A stretch of 64,000 nucleotides of DNA from Sphingobium arseniciresistens (GCA_029167225.1 JARFNK010000010.1:144902-208901); one strand, 5' to 3'; shown: positions 18,710 to 26,805, numbered from the stretch's first letter. Program-made: numbers and translations. Notes: generated by a model not told the origin, from the sequence alone.

Positions 18710-19600
18710 ATGACCGATAGTGTTTCGCAAACCGCCCCTGCGGCGGACCAACCGCTGCTGCCGCTGTTCTACAAGTCCGTTCAGCCGCTGCATGGCGCGG
18801 CGCATGCCAGCTGGCGCTTGAAGGATGGCGATGCGTCGTTCGCCGATGACACGCCGTTCGTGCCGATCGTCGCCGGTGAGCTGGCGTCCGCGGCGCGCGA
18901 TTATCCGGTCGTGTTCGCGGCCGATAGCGCGCAGCCCCTTGCGATCCTGGGCCTCGAGCGGCGCAACCTGTTCATCGAGGGCGGCCGCTGGTCGGCGGAT
19001 GCTTATATCCCCGCCTATGTCCGGCGCTACCCCTTCGCTTTCGTCGCGACCGTCAACCCGGACGGGTTTGCGCTCGCTATCGACACCGGTTCGGAACGGG
19101 TCGTGGAAGCCGGCGAAGAGGGCGACGACGAAGGCGCGGCGCTGTTCGAAAATGGCGAGCCGAGCGCGCTGACCAGGCAAGCGCTGGAGTTCTGCGCCGC
19201 CTTCGGGCGCGAGGTGGAGCTGACGGCGTTGTTCACCACGGCGCTCAAGGAAAAGGATCTGCTGATCGACCGGCGCGCCGATGCGACGCTGCCGGACGGC
19301 CGCAAGCTCGGCCTCGACGGCTTCCAGATCGTCGATGCGGAAAAGCTCGCCGCGCTCGACGATGAGACGGTCGTCGCCTGGCACCGCCAGGGTATCCTCG
19401 CCCTCGTCCATCATCACCTTGCCTCGCTCGATCGGTTCACCCTGCTGCTGAACCGCCAAGCGCTGGTCTCGGCCGACGAACCGGTCATGCAAACGTCATT
19501 CGCAGATGGTTCAGCCGTGGCAGCTAACCCCGAAGCTGAAACAACCTCGCCTCCCGCCGACGCGCCAGCGCCGGCTGCTCCCAAATCGAAGAAAGCCTGA
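18710..19600 (+). CDS. SapC family protein
   Basis: 296 residues. The N-terminal two thirds match the SapC family pattern: a start with Pro/Leu-rich LPLFYKSVQPL, the motif VPIVAGELASAARDYPVVF, the segment LFIEGGRWSADAYIPAYVRRYPF, and a later LDGFQIVDAEKLAALDDE. SapC was named from a Campylobacter S-layer gene cluster; its biochemistry is not established, though it recurs beside large secreted surface proteins. The C-terminal ~35 residues are Ala/Pro/Lys-rich and poorly conserved. No signal peptide, so cytoplasmic. It sits 88 bases after the giant adhesin and 3 bases before the OmpH-like gene, which fits a role in production or display of the adhesin (inference). Confidence 0.85.
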   Translation: MTDSVSQTAPAADQPLLPLFYKSVQPLHGAAHASWRLKDGDASFADDTPFVPIVAGELASAARDYPVVFAADSAQPLAILGLERRNLFIEGGRWSADAYIPAYVRRYPFAFVATVNPDGFALAIDTGSERVVEAGEEGDDEGAALFENGEPSALTRQALEFCAAFGREVELTALFTTALKEKDLLIDRRADATLPDGRKLGLDGFQIVDAEKLAALDDETVVAWHRQGILALVHHHLASLDRFTLLLNRQALVSADEPVMQTSFADGSAVAANPEAETTSPPADAPAPAAPKSKKA

Positions 19601-19603
19601 CCC

Positions 19604-20242
19604 ATGAAATCCCCACTCCTTCTCCCCGCGCTCCTGCTCGCAGCCGCCAGCCTCACCACCACCGCCTCCGCGCAAACGGTCGGCGGCGCCCCGGCGGCGG
19701 CGCCCGCTCCAGCAGCCCAGCCTCTCGGCGGCCCGGTCGTGCCGGGCGTCTGCCTGCTGTCGCGCGAGGCGATCTTCGCCAATGCCGCGGTCGGCAAGGC
19801 CGCCTCTGCGCAGCTCGCCGAACTGACGCGCGCGGCGCAGGCCGAGATCGACGGCCAGCGTCCCGCCATCGAGAATGAGGCCAAGGCGCTCGAAGGCCAG
19901 CCCGACAACGCAGCGAACAAGCAGAAGCGCGAGGCGCTTGCCGTCCGCTGGCAGACCCTCCAGCAGAAGGCCGCACATACCGGCCGCGAGATCGAGGCGA
20001 CCCGGGCGAAAGCGCTGGAGCGCATCGCCAATGAGGCGCAGCCGATGATCGCGCAAGTTTACACCGCAAAGAAATGCGGCCTGCTGTTCGATCGCGGCGC
20101 GGCGCTCGGCGGCAATTTCGCGAACGATCTGACGGCCGATGTCGTGCGTGCCCTCGACGCGCGCATCCAGACCATCACGTTCGAACGCGAGCGGCTCCCG
20201 GTCCACCAGGCGGCCCAGCCGCCGGCGCCCGCCCAGCGCTGA
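19604..20242 (+). CDS. OmpH/Skp-like periplasmic chaperone
   Basis: 212 residues. A signal peptide (MKSPLLLPALLLAAASLTTT, cut near ASA) leads into a segment VPGVCLLSREAIFANAAVGK of the type seen at the start of OmpH/Skp proteins, followed by a long helical, Ala/Glu/Gln-rich coiled-coil region (about 60-145) and a short return segment. Skp-type trimers hold unfolded outer-membrane or secreted chains in the periplasm. Three bases separate it from sapC, so it is co-transcribed and may be a dedicated chaperone for the giant haemagglutinin or its barrel. It is distinct from a housekeeping skp, which usually sits by bamA. Confidence 0.75.
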   Translation: MKSPLLLPALLLAAASLTTTASAQTVGGAPAAAPAPAAQPLGGPVVPGVCLLSREAIFANAAVGKAASAQLAELTRAAQAEIDGQRPAIENEAKALEGQPDNAANKQKREALAVRWQTLQQKAAHTGREIEATRAKALERIANEAQPMIAQVYTAKKCGLLFDRGAALGGNFANDLTADVVRALDARIQTITFERERLPVHQAAQPPAPAQR

Positions 20243-20263
20243 CGCGCCTGAAGGAGAAGCCGC

Positions 20264-20464
20264 ATGTTCGTCATCATCGTCGCGTTCGTCAGCTTTGCTT
20301 GTGGCGTGCTGCTGACGGGCATGCTGGCCGCACTTGTCATCGGTCTCCTCCACCGCGAGGCGGCACAGATGGTGGATTCCGCGATCCTGATGGCCGGCCT
20401 GGGAGCTGGCAGCGCGGTCGTCTATCATCACGACGGCGCGCAAGGCTCGCGGGCCATCCCATGA
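20264..20464 (+). CDS. Tiny membrane protein, function unknown
   Basis: 66 residues with a strong ribosome site (AAGGAGA) 7 bases before the ATG. The first ~30 residues form a hydrophobic helix (FVIIVAFVSFACGVLLTGML...), and a second weakly hydrophobic helix covers ~38-55. No family recognised. The stop overlaps the ATG of the next gene (ATGA at 20461-20464), so the pair is translationally coupled. Position in the sapC-ompH cluster implies an envelope role, but nothing in the sequence defines it. Confidence 0.6.
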   Translation: MFVIIVAFVSFACGVLLTGMLAALVIGLLHREAAQMVDSAILMAGLGAGSAVVYHHDGAQGSRAIP

Positions 20465-20691
20465 CGGACGATCGATCCGCGATCGCACTCGTCGGGACCG
20501 CGCTCGCGCCACGCGGGCGCTGGCTCGGCAGCGTTCTTGCCTCGCACCGCGCCGCGATGGCCGAGGCGAAGCTCCGCCGCCTGGTCAAGTGCGCCCCGCC
20601 GCTGGGCCGGTATGAGGCACTCTTCTATCAATCGATCGCAGCCGGTGGTCTCGTCCTCTGCGCGCTGCTGATCCCTGGAGCGAGATCATGA
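20461..20691 (+). CDS. Small membrane-anchored protein, function unknown
   Basis: 76 residues. It starts at an ATG overlapping the previous stop and ends overlapping the next start (ATGA at 20688-20691), so three genes in a row are coupled. The first ~50 residues are soluble and basic (including MAEAKLRRLVKCAPPLGRYE), and a single hydrophobic helix lies at the C-terminus (about 54-71, FYQSIAAGGLVLCALLIPG), giving a tail-anchored arrangement. No family recognised. Confidence 0.6.
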   Translation: MTDDRSAIALVGTALAPRGRWLGSVLASHRAAMAEAKLRRLVKCAPPLGRYEALFYQSIAAGGLVLCALLIPGARS

Positions 20692-21305
20692 ACAGCAAAG
20701 TCCCTCGCGCCACGCGCTTCGGCCGCCTGGCCTGGAGGCTGGCCTCGGCGCTTGGCGTGGGCACTGCGCTCGCTGCCTCCCCGGCGGCAGCGCAAAGCGT
20801 ATCGCCCGAACAGGCGCCCGCCGAATGGGTGCGCTATGCCGACTATGCCACGAAGACGATCACCACATGGCTCGAAGCGCAGAGCGAGGCGGCCATCCGG
20901 CTACGCACCTATCTGGACGCGACCCGCGCCGCGCCCGATCAGCCGACCGCGCCGCTGATGCTCAAGATCTGGATCGGCAAGGATGGCAAAGTCGCCCGCA
21001 TCGAGCACACGCCGTTCGCCCACGCAGAGGCCAATGCCGATCTTCGCGCGCTGATCGTCGGCGGCGAACTCGATGTCTCGCCGCCCGAAGATATGCTGCT
21101 TCCCTTGCGCATCCTTGTCCAGCTTCCGCCGGCACCCGCGCAGGCGACGTCGCAAACCGCGCTCGAGACCGCCAACCGCAAGCTCCAGCCTCCCGCGCCG
21201 GATCAGCGCCCCGCCACCGCCGCGCTCGGCCTGCCCGAACGCGGCGGGGTCAACCGTTTGCAGCTTGAAGGCCAGCCTGGCGCAAAGCCGCCGACTATCC
21301 ATTGA
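20688..21305 (+). CDS. Secreted protein with TonB-C-like domain, function unknown
   Basis: 205 residues. A signal peptide (about 1-35, cut after SPAAA) is followed by a domain of ~100 residues that resembles a stand-alone TonB C-terminal fold: an N-terminal helix (YADYATKTITTWLEAQSEAA), then LMLKIWIGKDGKVARIEHTP, the strand-Gly-strand pattern of TonB-C/TolA-C domains. The tail is Pro/Gln-rich. It lacks the membrane helix and Pro-rich linker of a true TonB. Coupled translation with the two small membrane proteins suggests that together they form a split TonB-like assembly; that is inference. Confidence 0.6.
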   Translation: MNSKVPRATRFGRLAWRLASALGVGTALAASPAAAQSVSPEQAPAEWVRYADYATKTITTWLEAQSEAAIRLRTYLDATRAAPDQPTAPLMLKIWIGKDGKVARIEHTPFAHAEANADLRALIVGGELDVSPPEDMLLPLRILVQLPPAPAQATSQTALETANRKLQPPAPDQRPATAALGLPERGGVNRLQLEGQPGAKPPTIH

Positions 21306-21312
21306 GGTCCAC

Positions 21313-21450
21313 ATGCTGCTGCGCTGGCTGAGACGAAGACGCTGGCGGCGGACGGCCTCGCAGATGCAAACCTCAAGGCCGGTGCAAGTCCATCGGAACC
21401 CGGCTATCGGTCCCCTTTGCAACACCAATGAAAGTAAGCTTGAGATATGA
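21313..21450 (+). CDS. Possible 45-residue Arg-rich leader peptide overlapping HU start
   Basis: ATG at 21313 follows GAGGT and opens a 45-codon frame (starting MLLRWLRRRRWRRTASQM) whose TGA overlaps the HU ATG at 21447 (ATGA). It could be a translationally coupled leader for the HU gene or chance. Nothing else supports it. Confidence 0.25.
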   Translation: MLLRWLRRRRWRRTASQMQTSRPVQVHRNPAIGPLCNTNESKLEI

Positions 21451-21722
21451 CTGGAAATGACCTCGCCGAAGCCCTTGCCGCCGCTCATGGCCTGACGAAA
21501 GCGGACGCCAAGAAATATGTCGATGCCGTGTTTGCTGCAATCGGCGACGCCGCCGCGAAAGGCGAGGACGTCTCGCTGAACGGCTTCGGGAAGTTCGCCA
21601 CAAAACGCACTCCCGAGCGCCAGGGCCTCAATCCCGCGACCAAGGAACCCATTACCATCAAGGCTGCGAACAAGATCAGCTTCAAGCCCGCGAAGGCGCT
21701 CAAGGACAAGCTCAACGGCTGA
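21447..21722 (+). CDS. hup: HU family DNA-binding protein
   Basis: 91 residues, the normal length. It has the HU/IHF layout: two N-terminal helices (LAEALAAAHGLTKADAKKYVDAVF), the turn ISLNGFGKF-like segment VSLNGFGKFATKRTPERQG, the beta-arm with the DNA-intercalating proline in GLNPATKEPI, and the closing helix NKISFKPAKALKDKLNG. HU dimers bend and compact DNA without strong sequence preference. It is separated by 141 bases from the secretion cluster and is probably not part of it. Whether it is HU or an IHF-like variant cannot be told from sequence alone, but the arm residues favour HU. Confidence 0.92.
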   Translation: MTGNDLAEALAAAHGLTKADAKKYVDAVFAAIGDAAAKGEDVSLNGFGKFATKRTPERQGLNPATKEPITIKAANKISFKPAKALKDKLNG

Positions 21723-21748
21723 TCGGCCGCTCAGGCGAAGGATGGGCG

Positions 21749-22156
21749 ATGCCATCACCAGACGGCGCAAAGGTGATCGTCATCGACGGCGATGCGATCA
21801 CCGGCATCGCCAGCTTCTACGGCGAGATAAACCGGGCGTTCATGGCTGGGGAAGACTGGACGCTGGGGCCGAGCCTCGATGCCCTGAACGACCTTCTCTA
21901 TGGTGGTTTTGGCGCGATCGAGGGCGCTGAGCCGGTGACGCTTGTCTGTAACAAGATCGAGCAGAGCAGGACGGCGCTCGGACGGGACGCAACGCGCGAC
22001 CATTATCGCGCCAAGCTTGCCCGCCCGGGCGTCTATGACCGCGCGCGTATCGAGAAAGACATCGCAGCGCTCGAGGCTGGAACCGGTCCGACCTATTTCG
22101 AGATCATCCGCGAGATCATCGCGGACCATCCCAATATCGAACTGCGCGAAGCATGA
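21749..22156 (+). CDS. Barstar-family (ribonuclease inhibitor-like) protein
   Basis: 135 residues. The first ~75 residues follow the barstar fold: a start strand ending in DGDAITGIASFYGEINRAFM, then the hallmark acidic helix segment SLDALNDLLYGGF, in which Asp residues of barstar plug the barnase active site, and the strand VTLVCNKIEQSR. The remaining ~55 residues (RDHYRAKLARPGVYDRARIE... to NIELREA) extend beyond a normal ~90-residue barstar. No barnase-like RNase gene is visible on either side, so it would be an orphan antitoxin or a domesticated regulator. Alternative ATG at 21742 is out of frame. Confidence 0.7.
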   Translation: MPSPDGAKVIVIDGDAITGIASFYGEINRAFMAGEDWTLGPSLDALNDLLYGGFGAIEGAEPVTLVCNKIEQSRTALGRDATRDHYRAKLARPGVYDRARIEKDIAALEAGTGPTYFEIIREIIADHPNIELREA

Positions 22157-22164
22157 TGCGCCGG

Positions 22165-22557
22165 TCAGCCGGTCCCGTCAGGCCTGTCCGGTCCTTCCAG
22201 GCGCAAGGCGCGCCGCCGCTGAGCCTTTCGCTCAAGCGCCATGTCGATCTCGGGCCTGTTCCAACGCGCCGCGCCTTCGAGGGCGCCCAGCTCCTCCGCG
22301 TAGGTCAGGAAGGTGAACACCTTGTTGGTGATCTCGATCATGAGCGTCTTCATCTCCACGTCCGAGATGCGCGAAAGCCGGGTCCAGGGGATTTCGCCGA
22401 AGGGCGTCACCACCTTGACGTCGCTATAGTCGCCGCTGGCGCTGTCGGGCACGGTCCCGGCATGCAAGTCTTCGAGGAACGTGTTGCGCACGCACTGCTG
22501 GACCAGCGCCAGTGTGAACCGGGTCTTTTCGGCATAGGTAAGAGCTTCATCGGACAT
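22165..22557 (-). CDS. Conserved-looking protein of unknown function
   Basis: 130 residues from an ATG with GGAG seven bases upstream; a TTG 12 bases earlier is part of that ribosome site and is not the start. It is mostly helical with no signal peptide or membrane segment (starts MSDEALTYAEKTRFTLALVQ, later TLMIEITNKVFTFLTYAEEL, ends in an Arg-rich RKAQRRRALR tail). No family recognised. It converges on the barstar gene (8 bases apart) and is transcribed divergently from the gene at 22691. Confidence 0.6.
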   Translation of the reverse strand: MSDEALTYAEKTRFTLALVQQCVRNTFLEDLHAGTVPDSASGDYSDVKVVTPFGEIPWTRLSRISDVEMKTLMIEITNKVFTFLTYAEELGALEGAARWNRPEIDMALERKAQRRRALRLEGPDRPDGTG

Positions 22558-22690
22558 CGGCGTCTCCAAGATGGCGCAGCGAAGGCGCCGATTCCGGTTG
22601 CGAGACCGGATTGTCTTGTCGGTGCAACAAGCTCATCCTAAGGGATTGACGGGCAACATAGAACAGGGGGATTTTCGAGAGGAGATCACC

Positions 22691-23206
22691 TTGTCGTGCG
22701 TCGCAGTTTTCGGCTTTGCCGCAACCACCGCTCCGGAGACGATCATCGTCGATGCGGTTCGATGCTGGCGCGATGCGATCGATCGCAAGTCCCCTGTCCT
22801 TCTGCCGACCCTGTTCGCTCGCCTCGAAACGAATGGCGCTGGCTTCCTGGCGCCGGCGATCGCGGCGCTGCTCGCCGTGCATGAGGCGTGGTCGGGCCAA
22901 CGCTTCCAGGCTGGTGATCGAGCGGCTTCGGCCTTGACCGAGGACGAGATGAAGCTTTTGGGTTTGCTGGAGACCACCGCGCCACCGCCGACCGACATTC
23001 CTTTGAGACCTGGCCTGACCGCACCGCTGCGGATCGCGCTGCGGTCGACGCGCATACTGCTGCTGCGGGTGCTCGGACGGGATCTCGGGGACGGAGGGCC
23101 GGCGTCTCCCGCCGCGACGAATATCCCGATGTTCTTCGCGTTCAGCGACGAGGCTTTGGCAATGCCCGATCCGCACGGCGTCCGCCAAACTCAGGACGCG
23201 GCCTGA
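22691..23206 (+). CDS. Protein of unknown function, TTG start
   Basis: 171 residues. The open frame extends back to 22571, but the first 40 codons look non-coding and would overlap the divergent promoter. A TTG at 22691 is preceded by AGAGGAG at seven bases and is the better start. The protein begins with a hydrophobic run (VAVFGFAATTAPETIIVDAV), continues helical (ETNGAGFLAPAIAALLAVHE) and has basic, Leu-rich segments near 120-135. It might be weakly membrane-associated. No family recognised. It ends overlapping (by 16 bases) the convergent CYTH gene. Confidence 0.5.
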   Translation: MSCVAVFGFAATTAPETIIVDAVRCWRDAIDRKSPVLLPTLFARLETNGAGFLAPAIAALLAVHEAWSGQRFQAGDRAASALTEDEMKLLGLLETTAPPPTDIPLRPGLTAPLRIALRSTRILLLRVLGRDLGDGGPASPAATNIPMFFAFSDEALAMPDPHGVRQTQDAA

Positions 23207-23691
23207 CTCCGTGCTGGCCCGACAGCCTCGCACGGCGGTCCATCGCGCGCGATTGCCGCGTTGCGATAGCGCCGATCATGCGTCACCTCGTCGCCGATCC
23301 ATTCGGGACGGTCGAGAGACTGGTCGATGGATGCAAGCTCGACTTCGGCAATTACGAGGCCCGAGGCGACGCCTTCGAACACGTCGATCTCCCAGACCAG
23401 TGCGCCGCGCATGACGCGGTAGCGCACCTTCTCCAGGATTGGACCGGCGCAAAGCGAGGTGAGCATTTCGTCGGCGTCGGCGCACGGAATCTCATATTCG
23501 AACTCTGGCCGCGCTATGCCGTCCCGCTCGCCCTTGACCGTGATCCAGGCGTGATCGCCGGCGCGTCGAACCCGGATACTGACACCACCGCCATTGGCCA
23601 AATAGGCTTGCCGGATTCGCGACCCGTCGTCGGCTTCTGCGCGCCAATTCTCGCCGATGACGAGGAATTTTCGTTCGATCTCGATCCCCAT
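23191..23691 (-). CDS. CYTH-domain (triphosphate tunnel) protein
   Basis: 166 residues. The N-terminus carries the family signature ExExK (E4, E6, K8 in MGIEIERKFL), followed by the tunnel strands with alternating charged residues: RIRQAYLANGG, VSIRVRRAGDHAWITVKGE, EFEYEIP, ILEKVRYRV, WEIDVFEG, LVIAEVELAS. CYTH enzymes hydrolyse triphosphate compounds (tripolyphosphate, thiamine triphosphate) or, in CyaB, make cAMP; short bacterial forms like this are usually inorganic triphosphatases. All strand motifs look intact, so an active enzyme is expected. It is a stand-alone form without the CHAD domain often fused to it. Confidence 0.88.
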   Translation of the reverse strand: MGIEIERKFLVIGENWRAEADDGSRIRQAYLANGGGVSIRVRRAGDHAWITVKGERDGIARPEFEYEIPCADADEMLTSLCAGPILEKVRYRVMRGALVWEIDVFEGVASGLVIAEVELASIDQSLDRPEWIGDEVTHDRRYRNAAIARDGPPCEAVGPARSQAAS

Positions 23692-23808
23692 TTGGTTCTT
23701 TTCCTAGTGCAAAGTCCGCTTTCCCGCGACCGATAGTTGGCGGCGCGACTGGTCAGTCAGTGGCCGATCTCGATGGCGCACGCCGTCTCCTGATCCGCCT
23801 GCGGGTGG

Positions 23809-24450
23809 TCAGTGCGGATTGTGGGAGTCATCTGTCGGCAAGCGTACCACCTGTTTGGCTGGACGCCGCAGACCGCTTGCGGAGGCGGCAAGGCGCTCGA
23901 TCTTGCGCTGCCAGACGACAAGATGCTTCTCGACCCCGCCTTGGCGAACCGGGCCGAACCTGGTGATGCGCAGGGGCTTGAAGCCGCAGAAGCCCAGGAT
24001 CTGTCCGCGCCAGCGGCGCACGACCGGATTGCCATAGGCGAACCGCAGGAACCAGGAAGGCGTGTCTGTCGTGATGAGGACGTCGGCTGAGCGTCCTGCA
24101 AGAAGCCGGTCCCAGAACGGATCGTTCCTGTGATAGCGAAACGCGAAGCCTGGCAGGAGGACACGGTCGAGCAAGCCCTTGAGCTCGGCCGGCTCGCTGC
24201 CCCACCACATCGGAAAAGCGACGACGAGATGATCGCAGGCGGAGATGGCCGCGCCAACGCGTTCAAGGTCCGGCTCCCATGGTTGCACGACCCTGTAGCC
24301 CTGTCGAAGGACAGGATCGAAGGCGAGATCGCGCACCGCGATGCGTTCGACCTCCGCGTCATCGCCGAGGGCAGCCTGGTAGAGGTCGAGCAGATGGCTG
24401 ACCAACCGGCCTTCGTCGGGATGACCATCGAGGATGAGAACGCGCATCAT
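23809..24450 (-). CDS. NAD(P)H-dependent oxidoreductase, flavodoxin-fold quinone reductase family
   Basis: 213 residues. It opens with a flavodoxin-like beta strand and loop (MRVLILDGHPDEGRLVSHLL) and contains the FMN/FAD-binding segment DHLVVAFPMWWGSEPAELKG, a strong signature of the modulator of drug activity/NQO1-like family, then DRVLLPGFAF and TDTPSWFLRF. Such enzymes reduce quinones or related electrophiles by two electrons using NAD(P)H. A Lys/Arg-rich C-terminal extension (about 185-213) is not part of the core. Its stop lies only 9 bases after the start-side of no other gene on this strand; it overlaps nothing and follows the EEP gene (25572-24460) by 9 bases, suggesting one transcript. 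Confidence 0.85.
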   Translation of the reverse strand: MMRVLILDGHPDEGRLVSHLLDLYQAALGDDAEVERIAVRDLAFDPVLRQGYRVVQPWEPDLERVGAAISACDHLVVAFPMWWGSEPAELKGLLDRVLLPGFAFRYHRNDPFWDRLLAGRSADVLITTDTPSWFLRFAYGNPVVRRWRGQILGFCGFKPLRITRFGPVRQGGVEKHLVVWQRKIERLAASASGLRRPAKQVVRLPTDDSHNPH

Positions 24451-24459
24451 AAGCTTTTC

Positions 24460-25572
24460 TCAGAGGTCGATCTCGGCCCATAAGGCGGCGTGATCGGACC
24501 CCGCGTCGGCCGGCCTGCCGACCTCGGGATAGGCCTCCCAGCGTTTGGGCCGCGAGCCCGGCCACATGCCGGCTCGAAACACGCCGCCCGCCCGCACGCG
24601 ATCGAAGAGTGCCGGCGACAGCAGCATATAGTCGATCTTGTTGGCGGCGTTGCACAGGCCATAGGTGCCCGGATAGCCGCCGTCCTCGAACGCCGGGTGC
24701 GTGAAGATGTCCCGCAGGCCGGTGCCGTTCAACAGCGGCGCCAGCGGCGCACTGGCAGGCGTGTCGTTGAAGTCGCCGATGATCGCGACGTGACTGTCGC
24801 CGTTGTCGGTCATCTCCCGGTAGATCGCGGTGATTCGCTCTGCCTGCGCCTTGCGCTTCGCGTTGGCCTCGGCGGTGCCGCCATAGCCCTTGCTCTTGAG
24901 GTGATTGACGAGGACCGACAGGCGGGCGCCCGATGGCGTAGCCACCTCGAACGCAGGGCAATCGCGCGAGAAGACAGGCTGGCCGTTCGGCAACCGATCG
25001 TCGACGCGGCTACGCATGGCGCCGATTGGGAACCCCTCCCGGCTCATCAGGCCGACATCGATGCCGCGCTCATCATTACCGTCGATCAGCATCACATGAC
25101 GGAACGGGGAGCCGCCGAGCGCGGGCAATATCTCGCTGTTGAACGCGGCAAGCACCGGGCGGCTCTCGGCTTCGACAACCCCCAGCACATCAGCGCCAAG
25201 GTCGATCATCACGCGGGCGGTGTTGCGCATTGCATGCTCGTTGACCGGCTCATCGCGCAGCTCGAGCGATCCTACCCAGTCCGCGCGGCCGTCCGCCTCG
25301 ATCAGGATGCCGCCAGTCTTGGGCCGGCGCAGCAGGCCGCCGCGATTGCGCCGCAGGATGACGAACGGGCCGGTATCGGATTTCTCCAAGCCGAGATCAC
25401 GCATCAGCTCGGCCATGCGAGTCTTGTCAGCGGGGTTATAGTGGAGCTGGCCCAAAAGCCCGTTCAGCGCCGCGAACTTTTCAAGGATGGGACGCCCTTC
25501 TTCCCAAGTGTCGAGGTTCATCGCCTTGGCGCGGTCGAACAGATTTTCGACGTTGTAGACGGCCAGCTTCAT
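24460..25572 (-). CDS. Endonuclease/exonuclease/phosphatase family protein
   Basis: 370 residues. The N-terminal MKLAVYNVENLFDRAK matches the first catalytic motif (the N-V-E-N-L-F variant), the middle has LGVVEAESRPVL with the metal-binding Glu, HVAIIGDFNDTPAS supplies the D-x-N motif, and the C-terminal GSDHAALWAEI gives the S-D-H motif. All catalytic elements of the DNase I-like fold are present. The family includes DNases, phosphodiesterases and lipid phosphatases; this cytoplasmic (no signal peptide) variant is usually uncharacterised. Nine bases separate it from the downstream quinone reductase gene. Confidence 0.88.
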   Translation of the reverse strand: MKLAVYNVENLFDRAKAMNLDTWEEGRPILEKFAALNGLLGQLHYNPADKTRMAELMRDLGLEKSDTGPFVILRRNRGGLLRRPKTGGILIEADGRADWVGSLELRDEPVNEHAMRNTARVMIDLGADVLGVVEAESRPVLAAFNSEILPALGGSPFRHVMLIDGNDERGIDVGLMSREGFPIGAMRSRVDDRLPNGQPVFSRDCPAFEVATPSGARLSVLVNHLKSKGYGGTAEANAKRKAQAERITAIYREMTDNGDSHVAIIGDFNDTPASAPLAPLLNGTGLRDIFTHPAFEDGGYPGTYGLCNAANKIDYMLLSPALFDRVRAGGVFRAGMWPGSRPKRWEAYPEVGRPADAGSDHAALWAEIDL

Positions 25573-25644
25573 CGCACTATCTCCTCGTTCAGGATGGACT
25601 TGCCCGACAACTGTTGCGTGACCGCGACGTATGGTGGGCTTCGT

Positions 25645-26805
25645 CTAGCCAGCCAAGCCGTTTGGCGGACCGAAAGCCTGGTTTTCAGATCGATGCACCC
25701 CAAAATGCAGCCAGAATCTCTTGGCAAGGGGCAGCAGACCGGCCACTTCGATCCGATCGAGGCGCAGTTCACCGATCAGCGTTTCGTCCTTAAAGGCTGG
25801 CCGCGTCTGGTAGTGGTCGCCAAAGATCATGAAGTGATCCTTCACACCATAGATACTCGCTATCACGATCCAGGGTCCTTCGACCCCGAACTGCTGGAGC
25901 CGGGTCTGGGTCGCGCGCGCCGCTGCGATCAACCCCTCTTCGAAGGATGGCGCGAAGACCAGCTTCATGTCCTGACCTTGCTGGTTCTGCCGCGTTCCAC
26001 CGATCGTCCAGGCAACGTCGGTGCGCCCGTTACGATATGTGATCGCAAAGCTGCGCACCCGCCCGGTCGCTTCATCGACCGGAGTGTGCAGCATCACGCC
26101 TTCGATCATATCGATGGAACTGTAGGCGTTGGGGCGAATGGGAACGAGTGCATGATCGTCGGTGATCGCGATCTCGCGTTCTTCACGGAACAGCGAAAGC
26201 GGCATGGTCGAGACCACGGCGGTCGGATCGTTCATGATCGCAAACGGCATGTCGATACCCCGCGCGCGCTCGATTCCTTCCGCGTGATATTGGCGGAAGC
26301 GTGCCGGGAGCCGACTTGAATCCACAAAGGCGTGGCGCAGTTCGTGGACATCCAGCTCATATTTGCCGCGGCTCGTCCGCGCATAGAATTTGCCGCTGTT
26401 GCGGAAGGTGACGCGGTGGGGCGGCTGAAGACCCGGTGGAATGCGGATGAGCAGCGCGCCATTGCCGGCGGCAAGAGGAATATGGCGGATTCGCACGCCG
26501 ATGAGCCTCGGATCGACATTGGTTCGGATGATCTGCTCGAGACGCAGTATTTCGTTGTCGACATTGGCGATCACGACTCCGGGAAGCCCGGCGGCGACAC
26601 CTTCGACATCCTCGATCCCGAAGATGAGATCGCCGCCATTGGTGTTGGCGAGCGACGTTACATCGGCGAGAAATTCGCGAATATTGTCGGGCTCCTGACC
26701 GGGCAAGTCACGTTTGAACTCAAGGTCGCGGCTTTCCGGGGTCTCGTTTGCGACAAGCTGGGCGAGCGCCGCCTCGTCGATGTCATCGAATGCTATGTCG
26801 AGCAT
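25645..26805 (-). CDS. Schlafen AlbA_2-domain protein
   Basis: 386 residues. The N-terminal ~150 residues are a Schlafen/AlbA_2 domain: an entry motif ESRDLEFKRDLPG (the E-x-K-x pair), ADVTSLANTNGGDLIFGIED (family hallmark A-x-x-N-x-x-G-G-x-x-x-x-G-x), IPPGLQPPHRVTF, and FYARTSRGKYELDVHELRHAF. The remaining ~230 residues form an unassigned domain. AlbA_2 proteins are nucleic-acid-binding and often act as putative regulators or in defence islands; the acidic residues of the nuclease-like Schlafen core are present at the start. It lies 124 bases from an Abi_C-like gene on the same strand. Confidence 0.8.
   Translation of the reverse strand: MLDIAFDDIDEAALAQLVANETPESRDLEFKRDLPGQEPDNIREFLADVTSLANTNGGDLIFGIEDVEGVAAGLPGVVIANVDNEILRLEQIIRTNVDPRLIGVRIRHIPLAAGNGALLIRIPPGLQPPHRVTFRNSGKFYARTSRGKYELDVHELRHAFVDSSRLPARFRQYHAEGIERARGIDMPFAIMNDPTAVVSTMPLSLFREEREIAITDDHALVPIRPNAYSSIDMIEGVMLHTPVDEATGRVRSFAITYRNGRTDVAWTIGGTRQNQQGQDMKLVFAPSFEEGLIAAARATQTRLQQFGVEGPWIVIASIYGVKDHFMIFGDHYQTRPAFKDETLIGELRLDRIEVAGLLPLAKRFWLHFGVHRSENQAFGPPNGLAG

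Noticed and set aside
24490-26319. 609-codon plus-strand frame opposite the EEP and AlbA_2 genes
   Set aside because: Crosses two well-supported minus-strand genes and their boundary; shadow frame.
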